A DNA stretch of 64,000 bases from Tragulus kanchil (Eukaryota > Chordata > Mammalia > Artiodactyla > Tragulidae), in assembly GCA_022376925.1 (NCBI GenBank), contig JAIOJX010000005.1:10320501-10384500 (forward strand), read 5' to 3'. The translations under genes and the position numbers were made by a program. Every line of letters begins with the position of its first letter. Within the stretch, counting starts at the first letter, position 1. The notes beneath the pieces were generated by a model. The model was given only the letters and a program-made list of their open reading frames with translations. It had not been told where the DNA came from and ran no database searches. Below are positions 35,173 through 47,734 of this stretch, one piece after another.

Positions 35173-35893
35173 TGTAGGGATGACCTTGCTTTTCAATGTT
35201 TCCTGCATGACGTTTACACTCATATTTTGTTTAATGACAAGCTTAGAGTGCCTTCCTTAGACAGGCCAACCTTTGAATATGTTTGGGAGGCCCATTTTGG
35301 GTACAGTCATCAATAAGTCCTTCTCTCACTCATTTCAGGCATGAAAGAGGGGGTATATGAAGCTTTTGCACATGTGTTTGGATCTACTCCACTCATTCCT
35401 TGTTGGTCTATAAAGTCAATCAATCATTTTCTCTCTTTTCTGCTTTAGGCTGTTTCATATGTTGGTGTGGAAGTTCAGACTGGACATCCCTGCTTTAGCC
35501 TTTGCTCATTTGCTGATTTACGCAGCCTTATTTTGATGTTTCAGTTGCCACAGGACCATCTGGAAAGCCTAGTGTAGTGTTTTACTTGGATTGCATTTAC
35601 TTGCCTGTGTCAGGGCTTTGTGAGCACGTACATGGGTTTGTTCCTGGATTGGTGCGCTGGACCAACACTGGTCCTAACCCCTGTGGAGCTCTTTGCCTGT
35701 GTCAAGGAGCTTCTTAATCTGCAGTCTGGAAATTGGATTATTTTCTAAAGCTTTTCAAGGAATTGCGCTGTCACTACCTGAGCTGTGTTTTCATTTTGAG
35801 GGGGGAAATCAGCTTCCTGCATTCTCTTCTTTGGTTCTGTTGTGGAAGAGGTCAGAATGATGGTTTTAGAAAGTCACCTTTATATACTCTCAC

Positions 35894-36100
35894 TGATGCT
35901 CAGCTGGTCAGCCGTGTCCGACTCTTTGTGACTCGTGGACTGTAGCCCGCCGGGCCCTTCTGTCCATGGATTCTCTAGGCAAGAATACTGGAGTGAGCTG
36001 CCATTTCCTTCTCCAACGGATCTTCCTGATTCAGGGATTGACCCCGAGTCTCTGCATTAGAGGCAGATTCTTATTACCCCTGAGCCACCAGGGAGGCCCC
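35894..36100 (-). mobile_element. Bov-tA SINE
   Basis: GATGCTCAGCTGGTCAGCCG, GTGTCCGACTCTTTGTGACTC, AGGCAAGAATACTGGAGTGAG, CTTCTCCAACGGATCTTCC and GAGCCACCAGGGAGGCCCC are reversed Bov-tA. Other copies at 36989-37196 and, in part, 38188-38313 come from doublings 12 and 13. Confidence 0.92.
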
Positions 36101-36988
36101 AGCTCCCGAGTGCAGGAGGTTATTTATCATACACTCTGATGGAAGTATGTCTTCTTCTACAAGGGCCAAAAGAACAAAGATGGATGAAAATAGATAAATG
36201 AAAGATGAATAGAAATGGCCCACCGCCCTTTCCTCCTCAACCCATCCCCACCCCCCCCCAAAAAAGATGTAGGGATGACCTTGCTTTTCAATGTTTCCTG
36301 CATGACGTTTACACTCATATTTTGTTTAATGACAAGCTTAGAGTGCCTTCCTTAGACAGGCCAACCTTTGAATATGTTTGGGAGGCCCATTTTGGGTACA
36401 GTCATCAATAAGTCCTTCTCTCACTCATTTCAGGCATGAAAGAGGGGGTATATGAAGCTTTTGCACATGTGTTTGGATCTACTCCACTCATTCCTTGTTG
36501 GTCTATAAAGTCAATCAATCATTTTCTCTCTTTTCTGCTTTAGGCTGTTTCATATGTTGGTGTGGAAGTTCAGACTGGACATCCCTGCTTTAGCCTTTGC
36601 TCATTTGCTGATTTACGCAGCCTTATTTTGATGTTTCAGTTGCCACAGGACCATCTGGAAAGCCTAGTGTAGTGTTTTACTTGGATTGCATTTACTTGCC
36701 TGTGTCAGGGCTTTGTGAGCACGTACATGGGTTTGTTCCTGGATTGGTGCGCTGGACCAACACTGGTCCTAACCCCTGTGGAGCTCTTTGCCTGTGTCAA
36801 GGAGCTTCTTAATCTGCAGTCTGGAAATTGGATTATTTTCTAAAGCTTTTCAAGGAATTGCGCTGTCACTACCTGAGCTGTGTTTTCATTTTGAGGGGGG
36901 AAATCAGCTTCCTGCATTCTCTTCTTTGGTTCTGTTGTGGAAGAGGTCAGAATGATGGTTTTAGAAAGTCACCTTTATATACTCTCAC

Positions 36989-37196
36989 TGATGCTCAGCT
37001 GGTCAGCCGTGTCCGACTCTTTGTGACTGCGTGGACTGTAGCCCGCCGGGCCCTTCTGTCCATGGATTCTCTAGGCAAGAATACTGGAGTGAGCTGCCAT
37101 TTCCTTCTCCAACGGATCTTCCTGATTCAGGGATTGACCCCGAGTCTCTGCATTAGAGGCAGATTCTTATTACCCCTGAGCCACCAGGGAGGCCCC
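36989..37196 (-). mobile_element. Bov-tA SINE, copy in doubling 12
   Basis: Same SINE as 35894-36100; here the GTGACTGCGTGGACTG site is intact where the first copy has lost one base. Confidence 0.92.
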
Positions 37197-37256
37197 AGCT
37201 CCCGAGTGCAGGAGGTTATTTATCATACACTCTGATGGAAGTATGTCTTCTTCTTC

Positions 37257-37543
37257 TTTTTTTTTTTTTTTTTAATTTTTGGCCACTTTTTTTATTGGTC
37301 TTTCATTTTTATTTATTTTTCATCCATCTTTGTTCTCTGGCCTGTGTGGGCCTCCCATTGCAGTGGCCTCTCCTGTAGCAGAGCACCAGCTCTGGGCGCA
37401 TGTGCTCCAGAGCGCTGGTTCATCATTGGACACACCGGTCCAGCCACTCCTTGGCACGCAGGACCTTCCGGGGCCAGGAATTGAACCCGCGCCCTTTGCA
37501 GTGCAAGGCGGACGCTTTACCCACAGGACCACCAGGGAAGCCC
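37257..37543 (-). mobile_element. CHR-type SINE (short 3' form)
   Basis: Reversed: a T-run and AATTTTTGGCCAC tail, ATCCATCTTTGTTC, GGGCCTCCCATTGCAGTGGC, then the head with GGAATTGAACCC and ACCACCAGGGAAGCCC. ATGTCTTCTT at 37243-37252 and 37546-37555 is the likely target-site duplication. It lacks the G-rich module seen at 14436. Second copy at 38370-38660 from doubling 13. Confidence 0.87.
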
Positions 37544-38369
37544 ACATGTCTTCTTTTAAGAGGCCCATCTCAGTTCACCATCACAGGGGAGGCGGCATCA
37601 TCGTTGGATGACTGAACCGCACATGAATCTGTGATCTTGGGGAGGGGAGGGACTGTCCTCTGGTCACCATCATCCCCAGCCCCTGACAGAGTCGCTTGCC
37701 CTGCAGGCCGCTGGTCCTCAGTTGTCAAATGAGTGCAAAGAGACAGCTGAGGTCTGGACGACGGCGGTGGGCCTGAAGAGGGTCCGTGTTCTGCTGATGC
37801 TGGAGCTCTAGGGCCTCTGCGTCCAGGGTTCAGCCCTCCTGCCTGCAAATCCTGCCTTTCCGCCTGGGCATCTGGTTCACCCTCTTCACGCCACAGCTTT
37901 CAAAAGCCCCCAGGGAACTCATTTTGTCGAAGGGAGATCTGTTCATGTACATGGTTCAGTCCAGGATGACCAAGCGCTTCTTTATTCCTCCAAAGACTGC
38001 TAATAAACGTTTAGCTTAAAAACCCCCGCTTCATCTTGCCTAGTCAGGCTTTCCTGCTGTGCTGCTGAGCCAGTAGTTTTTGAAGTCTGGCAGAGCTTGG
38101 ACCCAGGGCATCCCAGGCCCGCCCCACCCATCTTGTCCTTCGTCTCAGGACATAACTGTGATCGTGACTGAGCCCGGTTGCCATTTCCTAGGCAAGAATA
38201 CTGGAGTGAGCTGCCATTTCCTTCTCCAACGGATCTTCCTGATTCAGGGATTGACCCCGAGTCTCTGCATTAGAGGCAGATTCTTATTACCCCTGAGCCA
38301 CCAGGGAGGCCCCAGCTCCCGAGTGCAGGAGGTTATTTATCATACACTCTGATGGAAGTATGTCTTCTT

Positions 38370-38660
38370 CTTCTTTTTTTTTTTTTTTTTAATTTTTGGC
38401 CACTTTTTTTATTGGTCTTTCTTTTTTTTTTTTTTTTCATCCATCTTTGTTCTCTGGCCTGTGTGGGCCTCCCATTGCAGTGGCCTCTCCTGTAGCAGAG
38501 CACCAGCTCTGGGCGCATGTGCTCCAGAGCGCTGGTTCATCATTGGACACACCGGTCCAGCCACTCCTTGGCACGCAGGACCTTCCGGGGCCAGGAATTG
38601 AACCCGCGCCCTTTGCAGTGCAAGGCGGACGCTTTACCCACAGGACCACCAGGGAAGCCC
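38370..38660 (-). mobile_element. CHR-type SINE, copy in doubling 13
   Basis: Same insertion as 37257-37543. The tail stretch is read as a long T run here, but ATTTTTATTTATTTTTC in the first copy. Confidence 0.87.
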
Positions 38661-39326
38661 ACATGTCTTCTTTTAAGAGGCCCATCTCAGTTCACCATCA
38701 CAGGGGAGGCGGCATCATCGTTGGATGACTGAACCGCACATGAATCTGTGATCTTGGGGAGGGGAGGGACTGTCCTCTGGTCACCATCATCCCCAGCCCC
38801 TGACAGAGTCGCTTGCCCTGCAGGCCGCTGGTCCTCAGTTGTCAAATGAGTGCAAAGAGACAGCTGAGGTCTGGACGACGGCGGTGGGCCTGAAGAGGGT
38901 CCGTGTTCTGCTGATGCTGGAGCTCTAGGGCCTCTGCGTCCAGGGTTCAGCCCTCCTGCCTGCAAATCCTGCCTTTCCGCCTGGGCATCTGGTTCACCCT
39001 CTTCACGCCACAGCTTTCAAAAGCCCCCAGGGAACTCATTTTGTCGAAGGGAGATCTGTTCATGTACATGGTTCAGTCCAGGATGACCAAGCGCTTCTTT
39101 ATTCCTCCAAAGACTGCTAATAAACGTTTAGCTTAAAAACCCCCGCTTCATCTTGCCTAGTCAGGCTTTCCTGCTGTGCTGCTGAGCCAGTAGTTTTTGA
39201 AGTCTGGCAGAGCTTTCGGACCCAGGGGCACACGCCTCTTTTCCCCTTCCCCGGGCATCCCACTGCTGCGTCCTCTGCCCTCTTCCTACCCCATCTTGTC
39301 CTTCGTCTCAGGACATAAAACTCCTT

Positions 39327-40441
39327 CACCTCCCAAAACCAACACCGCCTGAAGGTTCTCCCACTTGCCTCTAATGCTCGTCCTTCCATACTACCTTCCT
39401 GCCCTCACTTGTGGGGGTGTAGATGTGTAGATGCCCATCTTCTTGTTAATGTGTCCTCAGTAAGCTACCTGTCAGGGCTAACATTTCTTTTTCCTTCTCA
39501 TACCACTGAATTCATTGTAACCTCAGGGAGGGAGTTAGAATACATTTTTTTTAATGGTACATTTCAAAGTGGATAATCAATGATTTTGTTTTTCAGTCCT
39601 GATATGCTTGAGAATAACCCAGAGAGCTTTTCATTATCATGTAGGTGTCAGCTCCCACCTTTTACCTGTTACATTGGGGTGGGTTTAAGGGAGCAGAAGA
39701 CCAGTGTCCCCCCAGACTGGCAAGATGACTAGGTTAAGACCAGACAGAGAGTGGGTAACAGAGTTACAACCAGGAGTCTTGTTTCCTTGCTTTCTTTCTA
39801 GTTCTTACTCATCTTTTTTGCATTAAATCCTATTGAGAGTTGTGTGTGTGTTTATATTTTTAATTCATCTGTATCCAACTGTATCTGCATAAAATCACTT
39901 CCTTACTTTATAACTGGTGTTTTTTCTTCTGAATAACTGTGTCACCAAAGCATATAAAGACCCTCACTCTGGCAGAAGGGACCAGAGCCGCTCCTCGCCT
40001 CCGTGGCTCAGTGTTTCCTGAATGTGCATGCTGGGGTTGCTCTGTGTCCCCTACAGGCTCTGCTGGTCTCCGCTGGCCCCCTGGAGCCACCGGCTGCCCT
40101 CGTGTGCCGCCCCTCTCTTCCCCTCTCCAGGCCTCTGTTTCCACCTGACTTGCCCTCCATCACACCCACTGACCCCAGAGAAAATGCTCCCTCTTCCTTC
40201 CTCCAGCCCCTCACCTGAGCCGATCTCAGCCCCCTCCTGCCTGAGGGGTTGGCTCAGGTGAGTGGCCAGGTCCTGGGGGAGGAGCACTGGGGAACTGAAC
40301 CATTCATTCACTCCTTGCTGGGAGCCAAGAGAGGAGAGGAGTGGATGGGTCTCCCACGGAGGTCCCCCACCGCCCCCTCCATCTCTCCTCGGGAACCTGG
40401 TACCAATCCAGGGAGCTTTATAGGAGATGTTTTTGTACCAT
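39327..40441. other. Unique intron sequence
   Basis: No repeat that I can name, apart from a short (GT)n near 39842. A GC-rich stretch from about 39985 to 40400 has open frames on both strands but no motif I recognise. Confidence 0.4.
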
Positions 40442-40713
40442 ATCTTTTTTTCTTTGGCCACTCCCATTGATCTTTCATTTATTTATTTTCATCCATCTTT
40501 GTTCTTTGGCCCATGTGGGCCTCCCATTGCAGTGACCTCTTGCTGCAGAGCACCGGCTCTGGGCACATGTGCTCCAGAGCTCTGGCTAGGCAGTTGGACA
40601 CATTGGTCCAGCCGCTCCATGGCACGTGGGATCCTCCCAGGCCAGGGATCAAACCGGCGCCCCTTGCACCGCAAGGCGGTGTCCTTAACCCAGTGGGCCG
40701 CCAGGGAAGCCCC
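40442..40713 (-). mobile_element. CHR-type SINE (short 3' form)
   Basis: Reversed: TTCTTTGGCCACTCCC, ATCCATCTTTGTTCTTTGGCC, GCAGAGCACCGGCTCTGGGC and the head with CCAGGGATCAAACCGGCGCC and CCGCCAGGGAAGCCCC. GTACCAT with a following CTTTT at both ends (40435, 40714) is the likely target-site duplication. Confidence 0.88.
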
Positions 40714-40879
40714 GTACCATCTTTTAATAGTGGAGGAGCAACAAAATCCTCAATAAGACAGTAAGACATGACCTGTATGGAGTAAGTAACTAAAAGAGGA
40801 ATCCCACTTATGAGGAAAGGTCGTACTCCAGAAAATGCGATGTGATTCTGAGGTCAAAACAAGGATGGAGGCAGCCTTT

Positions 40880-41085
40880 CTGGTTTTGAATCCCAGCTCC
40901 TCTTCTCAGTGTGACTCTGATAGGTTGTTGATCTGCTCTATGGTACACATTCCTCCACCATCTATCACGATGAAATAAAAGTACAGCAAAAATGCCTGCC
41001 TCATAGGTAATTTGATTGTCTTGAAGATGAAATATAATAATAATCAGTTTAAGATGCTGAACATAGTACCTGTTCACTGGCATCG
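40880..41085 (-). mobile_element. MIR SINE
   Basis: GTTTTGAATCCCAGCTCCTC, ATGCCTGCCTCATAGG and CTGAACATAGTACCTG follow reversed MIR. The second copy at 42007-42212 comes from doubling 14. Confidence 0.78.
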
Positions 41086-41568
41086 TTAGCTTTCATTAGT
41101 CAAGTATAACTTACAGAGGCTTCCCATGCTCACCAAGCCGCCTCGCCTCCGTGGCTCAGTTTCGAGGCTCTGCTCTGTGTCCCCTACAGGCTCTGCTGGT
41201 CTCCGCTGGCCCCTGAGCCACCGGCTGCCCTCGTGTGCCGCCCTCTTCCCTCTCCAGGCCTCTGTTTCCACCTGACTTGCCCTCCATCACACCCACTGAC
41301 CCCAGAGAAAATGCCCCCTCTTCCTTCCTCCAGCCCCTCACCTGAGCCGATCTCAGCCCCCTCCTGCCTGAGGGGTTGGCTCAGGTGAGTGGCCAGGTCC
41401 TGGGGGAGGAGCACTGGGGAACTGAACCATTCATTCACTCCTTGCTGGGAGCCAAGAGAGGAGAGGAGTGGATGGGTCTCCCACGGAGGTCCCCCACCGC
41501 CCCCTCCATCTCTCCTCGGGAACCTGGTACCAATCCAGGGAGCTTTATAGGAGATGTTTTTGTACCAT

Positions 41569-41840
41569 ATCTTTTTTTCTTTGGCCACTCCCATTGATCT
41601 TTCATTTATTTATTTTCATCCATCTTTGTTCTTTGGCCCATGTGGGCCTCCCATTGCAGTGACCTCTTGCTGCAGAGCACCGGCTCTGGGCACATGTGCT
41701 CCAGAGCTCTGGCTAGGCAGTTGGACACATTGGTCCAGCCGCTCCATGGCACGTGGGATCCTCCCAGGCCAGGGATCAAACCGGCGCCCCTTGCACCGCA
41801 AGGCGGTGTCCTTAACCCAGTGGGCCGCCAGGGAAGCCCC
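41569..41840 (-). mobile_element. CHR-type SINE, copy in doubling 14
   Basis: Same insertion as 40442-40713, offset 1127 bp. Confidence 0.88.
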
Positions 41841-42006
41841 GTACCATCTTTTAATAGTGGAGGAGCAACAAAATCCTCAATAAGACAGTAAGACATGACC
41901 TGTATGGAGTAAGTAACTAAAAGAGGAATCCCACTTATGAGGAAAGGTCGTACTCCAGAAAATGCGATGTGATTCTGAGGTCAAAACAAGGATGGAGGCA
42001 GCCTTT

Positions 42007-42212
42007 CTGGTTTTGAATCCCAGCTCCTCTTCTCAGTGTGACTCTGATAGGTTGTTGATCTGCTCTATGGTACACATTCCTCCACCATCTATCACGATGA
42101 AATAAAAGTACAGCAAAAATGCCTGCCTCATAGGTAATTTGATTGTCTTGAAGATGAAATATAATAATAATCAGTTTAAGATGCTGAACATAGTACCTGT
42201 TCACTGGCATCG
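42007..42212 (-). mobile_element. MIR SINE, copy in doubling 14
   Basis: Same MIR as 40880-41085. Its end lies 135 bp before the PHACTR1 exon. Confidence 0.78.
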
Positions 42213-42279
42213 TTAGCTTTCATTAGTCAAGTATAACTTACAGAGGCTTCCCCATGCATTATATTTTCACACATCTTAA

Positions 42280-43138
<859 letters not shown>

Positions 43139-43641
43139 ATGTTGTTCAGTCATTAAGTTCTCTTTGACCCTTTGTGACCGCATAGGTTGTAAACCAAAAG
43201 GGCCTCTGTCCATGGGACTTCTCAGGAAAGAATACTGGAGCGGGGGCTTCCCTGGTGGTCCAGTGGGTCAAGAGTCCGCCTTGCAGTGCAGGGAGCACCG
43301 GTTCGATCCCTGGCCGGGGAAGATCTCACATGCCGTCGAACGGCTGGGCCAGTGTGTCCAACTGCAAGCCAGTGCTCTGGAACACGTGCTCAGAGCCTGT
43401 GCTCTGCAACAAGAGAGGTCACCACAATGGGAGGCCCACACAGACCAAAGAATAAAGATGGATGAAAAATAAATAAAAAATCAATAAAAGAGGCCAAAAA
43501 ATTAAAAAAAAAAAAAAAAAAAAAGAATACTGGAGTGGGTTGCGATTTCCTTTTCCAGAGTATCTTCCTGACCCAGGGATCAAACCCACCTCTCCTGCCT
43601 TGGCTAGTGGATTCTTTACCGCTGAGCCACCAGGGAAGCCC
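43139..43641 (-). mobile_element. Bov-tA SINE split by a CHR SINE
   Basis: The left part (43139-43240) reads GTTGTTCAGTCATTAAG, CCATGGGACTTCTCAGG and AAAGAATACTGGAG. The right part (43536-43641) reads TGGGTTGCGATTTCC, CCTGACCCAGGGATCAAACC and GCTGAGCCACCAGGGAAGCCC. The CHR SINE sits between repeated AAAGAATACTGGAG sequences, which proves insertion into an existing Bov-tA. Confidence 0.92.
43243..43521 (+). mobile_element. CHR-type SINE nested in Bov-tA
   Basis: The head is GGGGCTTCCCTGGTGGTCCAG with a perfect B box GGTTCGATCCC. The tail is CAAAGAATAAAGATGGATG, AAATAAATAAAAAATC and a long A-run. Target-site duplication AAAGAATACTGGAG at 43227-43240 and 43522-43535 is perfect. It is the short 3' form, without the C-rich module. 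Confidence 0.93.
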
Positions 43642-43974
43642 TTTAAGAGAAATGACAGTTAAACTCTTATTCCAGCTTTGTTATAGTCATCAATAGTCTG
43701 TTTCAGGTCTTATTATTTGAGGCTGATATTTGTTGGGCCAGATTATGAAATCCCATACTCTCCTTTAAAGATCCACCCAAATCGTCAAAGTGATCCTGTA
43801 CTCTGACACTCACCACGTTTTCATGGGTCTCCTCCAAAGCCTAGGAATCTGTGTGTGTTTCTCGGAGCAAACGTGCTGAGTTGGTGTTCTGACACGGAAA
43901 GGCAGGTTTGTCTCTGACCCGGGGGCTTCCCTCTGATTCTGCTGTCGTCCGGGAGTCGGTCGTTACAGCTCTGG

Positions 43975-44183
43975 CACACTTCACCCGGACGGTCCAGAAT
44001 CCACCTGCAGTGCAGGAGACCTAGGTTCGATCCCCGGGTCGGGAAGATCCCCTGGAGGAGGGCATGGAAGCCCCCTCCAGTGTTCTTGCCTGGAGAAGCC
44101 CACAGACAGAGGAGCCTGGCGGACTGCAGCCCATGCGCTCGCACAGAGGTGGACACGATGGAAGCGACTTAGCAGGCATGCAC
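43975..44183 (+). mobile_element. Bov-tA SINE
   Basis: Sense Bov-tA: CAGTGCAGGAGACCTAGGTTC, GATCCCCGGGTCGGGAAG, ATCCCCTGGAGGAGGGCATGG, CAGTGTTCTTGCCTGGAG and AAGCGACTTAGCAGGCATGC. GGGGGCTTCCCT at 43921 may be its displaced 5' end. Confidence 0.85.
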
Positions 44184-44231
44184 AGTTTACCCCATTCCAC
44201 TCCTGTCCTGCAGCTTTCTGATGGCACTTTT

Positions 44232-44560
44232 TTTTTTTTAAAGATTTATTTATTTATTTATTTTGGGCGGGGGTCGCGTTGGGGAGGGAGGGGGATGGGC
44301 GGGTCACTTCTATTGGTCTTTCATTTCTCTATTTTCATCCGTCTTTGTTCTTTGGCTCCTGCGGGCCTCCCATCGCGGTGGCCTCTGTCGTCGCAGAGCG
44401 CCGGCTCTGGGCGCATGCGCGCCAGAGCTCCGGCTCGGTAATTGGACACATCCGTCTAGCCGCCCTGCGGCACGTGGGATCTTCCCAGGCCAGGGATCGA
44501 ACCGGCGCCCCTTGCAGTGCAAGGCGGTGTCCTTACCCACTGGACCACCAGGGGAAGCCC
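44232..44560 (-). mobile_element. Young CHR-type SINE with TSD
   Basis: Reversed, nearly the same as the copy at 14436: TTTAAAGATT(TATT)n tail, G-rich module, CTATTTTCATCCGTC, and the head with GGGATCGAACCGGCGCCCC. Target-site duplication CTGA(T/C)GGCACTTTT at 44218-44231 and 44561-44574 has one change. Many CpGs remain, which supports youth. Confidence 0.92.
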
Positions 44561-44574
44561 CTGACGGCACTTTT

Positions 44575-45177
44575 AAAGTATTTTTTCTTAGAACACTTTG
44601 CCACCATGAAATGCTGCAAGTCGAAAGTGGCCTTCCATGGAAGAGTAAGATCTCCCAGACAGCAATTGGAACGAAAAAGCTGTATCAGTGTAGAGTCTTC
44701 TAAAACTAATGAAATAAAACCCAACCTATTTTTAATATATTTTAAAATGCAACCTTATTTTCAGCCAGATCTTGGAGGTTTTTTAAAAATGGATCTGAAT
44801 TAGTAAATGTTATTGAATAAAACTAAGTTGTCCGGCATCATGAATGTACTAGAAAGGCCTCTGGAATGCTTTTGTTCAGTCAAACCTGGCATTCAAGTGT
44901 ACCCTTATTCCAGGATCATACCCACAGCCCCCAAAATACACATTATCTTGCCATATATGTTTCACTAAATGCACAAAAATATCTGTACCACCACTCGCCC
45001 GTAGGGTGTGGACTATTATTTCAAGCCGCCTTCATTAATTACCAGAGCCTCCTGGCAAGGCACGTTATCCTTCTAATTCTGGGCAAGCCAGGCCAAGAGA
45101 CAGTGTCTTTGGCTGGTTAGACTCTCCAGAGTGAAAGAATCCACAACGTTGTCACTTTTTTCCAATGTCTGTCTTTG
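44575..45177. other. Unique intron sequence
   Basis: No repeat that I can name. The part from 44797 is doubled at 45958. Confidence 0.45.
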
Positions 45178-45575
45178 TGTTGTTGTTCAGTCGCTTGGTC
45201 CTATCTGACTCTTTGCGACCCCAAGGACTGCAGCACGCCCGGCCCTTCTGTCCGTCGCTGTCGCCCGGAGTTCACTCACACTCACATCCATTGAGTCGGT
45301 GCTGTCTAAGCGTCTTAACCTCCGTCACCCTCTTCCCCTTTGGCCCTAAACCCTTCCCGGGATCAGCGTCTTTTCCAATGAGTTGGCTCTTTGCACCAGC
45401 TGGCCAAAGTACTGGAGCTTCGGCATCATCCCTTCCAGGAAATATTCAGGGCTGATTTCCTCTGGGATGGATTGGTTGGATCTCCTCGCTGTCCAAGGAG
45501 CTCTCCAGAGTCTTCTCCGGCACCGCAGTTTGAAAGTGTCAGCGCTTCAATGCTCAGCCTTCTTTATGGTGCCCC
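45178..45575 (-). mobile_element. BovB (RTE) LINE 3' fragment
   Basis: GTTGTTGTTCAGTCGCTTGG, GACTGCAGCACGCCCGGCCC, CATCCATTGAGTCGGTGCTG, GTCTTTTCCAATGAGTTGGC, GGATTGGTTGGATCTCCTC and GTCTTCTCCGGCACCGCAG are reversed BovB 3' sequence with many CpGs. The second copy is at 46335-46732 in doubling 15. Confidence 0.9.
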
Positions 45576-46334
45576 AACCTCCGGTCTTTGTGTTGATCTT
45601 ACCTTTCCCTCTTTCATCTCAGACTCCTTTCTCCGTATTCCCTCCCCAGGGAAGAATCGGGAGGTGTCTGACCACAGGAGTGGTGGTCCACAGTCAGCAT
45701 CCAAGGGCTTAAGTTAATATTACTGTCACTGCAGAAGCCTGATCAGGTTCAGTTAGATGACCCCTCCCCTGCCCTCTTTGCTTCCTGCAACCGTGAGGTC
45801 TCTCGCTGGAGAACTTCAGGAGTCCTCTGAAGGAGAGAACACATTTTATTATAGTCTTTATTATATTTCCATGGTGTTTAATAACTGAGTTAGGGTGATA
45901 TTGCCTGAATAACTTCCTGACTTAATCAAAGAAGCCATAGACCGTTAGAGCACAAGGAATTAGTAAATGTTATTGAATAAAACTAAGTTGTCCGGCATCA
46001 TGAATGTACTAGAAAGGCCTCTGGAATGATTTTGTTCAGTCAAACCTGGCATTCAAGTGTACCCTTATTCCAGGATCATACCCACAGCCCCAAAATACAC
46101 ATTATCTTGCCATATATGTTTCACTAAATGCACAAAATATCTGTACCACCACCGCCCGTAGGGTGTGGACTATTATTTCAAGCCGCCTTCATTAATTACC
46201 AGAGCCTCCTGGCAAGGCACGTTATCCTTCTAATTCTGGGCAAGCCAGGCCAAGAGACAGTGTCTTTGGCTGGTTAGACTCTCCAGAGTGAAAGAATCCA
46301 CAACGTTGTCACTTTTTTCCAATGTCTGTCTTTG

Positions 46335-46732
46335 TGTTGTTGTTCAGTCGCTTGGTCCTATCTGACTCTTTGCGACCCCAAGGACTGCAGCACGCCCGGC
46401 CCTTCTGTCCGTCGCTGTCGCCCGGAGTTCACTCACACTCACATCCATTGAGTCGGTGCTGTCTAAGCGTCTTAACCTCCGTCACCCTCTTCCCCTTTGG
46501 CCCTAAACCCTTCCCGGGATCAGCGTCTTTTCCAATGAGTTGGCTCTTTGCACCAGCTGGCCAAAGTACTGGAGCTTCGGCATCATCCCTTCCAGGAAAT
46601 ATTCAGGGCTGATTTCCTCTGGGATGGATTGGTTGGATCTCCTCGCTGTCCAAGGAGCTCTCCAGAGTCTTCTCCGGCACCGCAGTTTGAAAGTGTCAGC
46701 GCTTCAATGCTCAGCCTTCTTTATGGTGCCCC
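46335..46732 (-). mobile_element. BovB fragment, copy in doubling 15
   Basis: Same fragment as 45178-45575, with an offset of about 1157 bp and no visible change inside it. Confidence 0.9.
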
Positions 46733-47594
46733 AACCTCCGGTCTTTGTGTTGATCTTACCTTTCCCTCTTTCATCTCAGACTCCTTTCTCCGTATTCCCT
46801 CCCCAGGGAAGAATCGGGAGGTGTCTGACCACAGGAGTGGTGGTCCACAGTCAGCATCCAAGGGCTTAAGTTAATATTACTGTCACTGCAGAAGCCTGAT
46901 CAGGTTCAGTTAGATGACCCCTCCCCTGCCCTCTTTGCTTCCTGCAACCGTGAGGTCTCTCGCTGGAGAACTTCAGGAGTCCTCTGAAGGAGAGAACACA
47001 TTTTATTATAGTCTTTATTATATTTCCATGGTGTTTAATAACTGAGTTAGGGTGATATTGCCTGAATAACTTCCTGACTTAATCAAAGAAGCCATAGACC
47101 GTTAGAGCACAAGGCCTACTTTATAGAGGGCTGCCAGCCCCCGCCAGGAGCTGCCCAGGGCTGGGGGTCGGATCCTGTGCAGGGTCATCTCGTGGCACGT
47201 GCTCAGTAATGGGCTGTGGAGGAAAGGCCCGGTTTGTCCCCCCACCTACCACCAGCGCTTCTGGTTTTATTTTTGTCTCTGCGCTTATCACTGTCTGCTT
47301 TTTTCCGTTGAGTGGTTGACTGGCTTTCCTCACTAGCAGCTAAACTCCAGGAGAACGTGGACCTCCTAGGCTTGTTGCCAGATGCCCCTGGGCCTTGGAG
47401 AGAGAGGCTTGAGACAGGTTGGCTCACCAAAATGCTTAGCGTTTGGATGATGGAAAGGGGAAAAGTAAAATTACAAAGTAACTTGTATTTGCTGCAGCTT
47501 TTTCTGATAAAAACATTCACTTCTTCATCACTGTAGATAAGAATCACATTATCTTATATTAGGTTACATCAGTTGTTAGGAACGTGAATCCTGA

Positions 47595-47715
47595 AGTCAT
47601 TGCTTGGACTCAGTTCTGGTTCCACGACTCGAGAGCTGTGCTGTGTTAGTCTTGCCCAGGGTCTCTGGTGCTTTGGTTTCTGTATTTGAAAGTGTAGGTG
47701 AGAATAGGATTACAT
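47595..47715 (-). mobile_element. MIR-like fragment
   Basis: GTGAATCCTGAAGTCATTGC, CTTGGACTCAGTTCTGG and the following TTAGTCTTGCCCAGGGTCTC roughly follow reversed MIR. Divergence is high. Confidence 0.5.
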
Positions 47716-47734
47716 TAGACAGCATCTCTGCATG

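Larger units (their letters stand above)
35066..37255 (+). repeat. Tandem doubling 12 (35066-36159 / 36160-37255)
   Basis: Two direct copies have an offset of about 1094 bp and no filler. Copy two starts inside the 3' part of a young CHR SINE. Differences are mostly homopolymer runs: a C-run of 5 against 9, an A-run of 5 against 6, CGCCCC against CGCCC, and GACTCGTGG against GACTGCGTGG. Confidence 0.95.
37071..39326 (+). repeat. Tandem doubling 13 (37071-38155 / 38188-39326)
   Basis: Two direct copies have an offset of 1117 bp and about 33 bp of filler. The end of copy one has lost several tens of bases that are intact at 39217-39292. A TATTTATTT stretch inside the CHR tail is all T in copy two. 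Confidence 0.94.
39987..42257 (+). repeat. Tandem doubling 14 (39987-41130 / 41137-42257)
   Basis: Two direct copies have an offset of 1127-1150 bp, which changes because the first 100 bp of copy two is missing several short stretches. They hold one CHR SINE and one MIR. Copy two ends 90 bp before the PHACTR1 exon. Confidence 0.94.
44797..47114 (+). repeat. Tandem doubling 15 (44797-45957 / 45958-47114)
   Basis: Two direct copies have an offset of 1160 bp, no filler and a short shared AAGG/GAAT join. Differences are one base in three homopolymers near the start. The BovB fragment is inside the doubled part. Confidence 0.95.

Noticed and set aside
44263..44803. Long frames on both strands over the CHR SINEs (also near 14477, 34881, 48792, 49878)
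   Set aside because: These are translations of the same GC-rich SINE in different frames. CHR SINEs are pol III transcripts and encode no protein.
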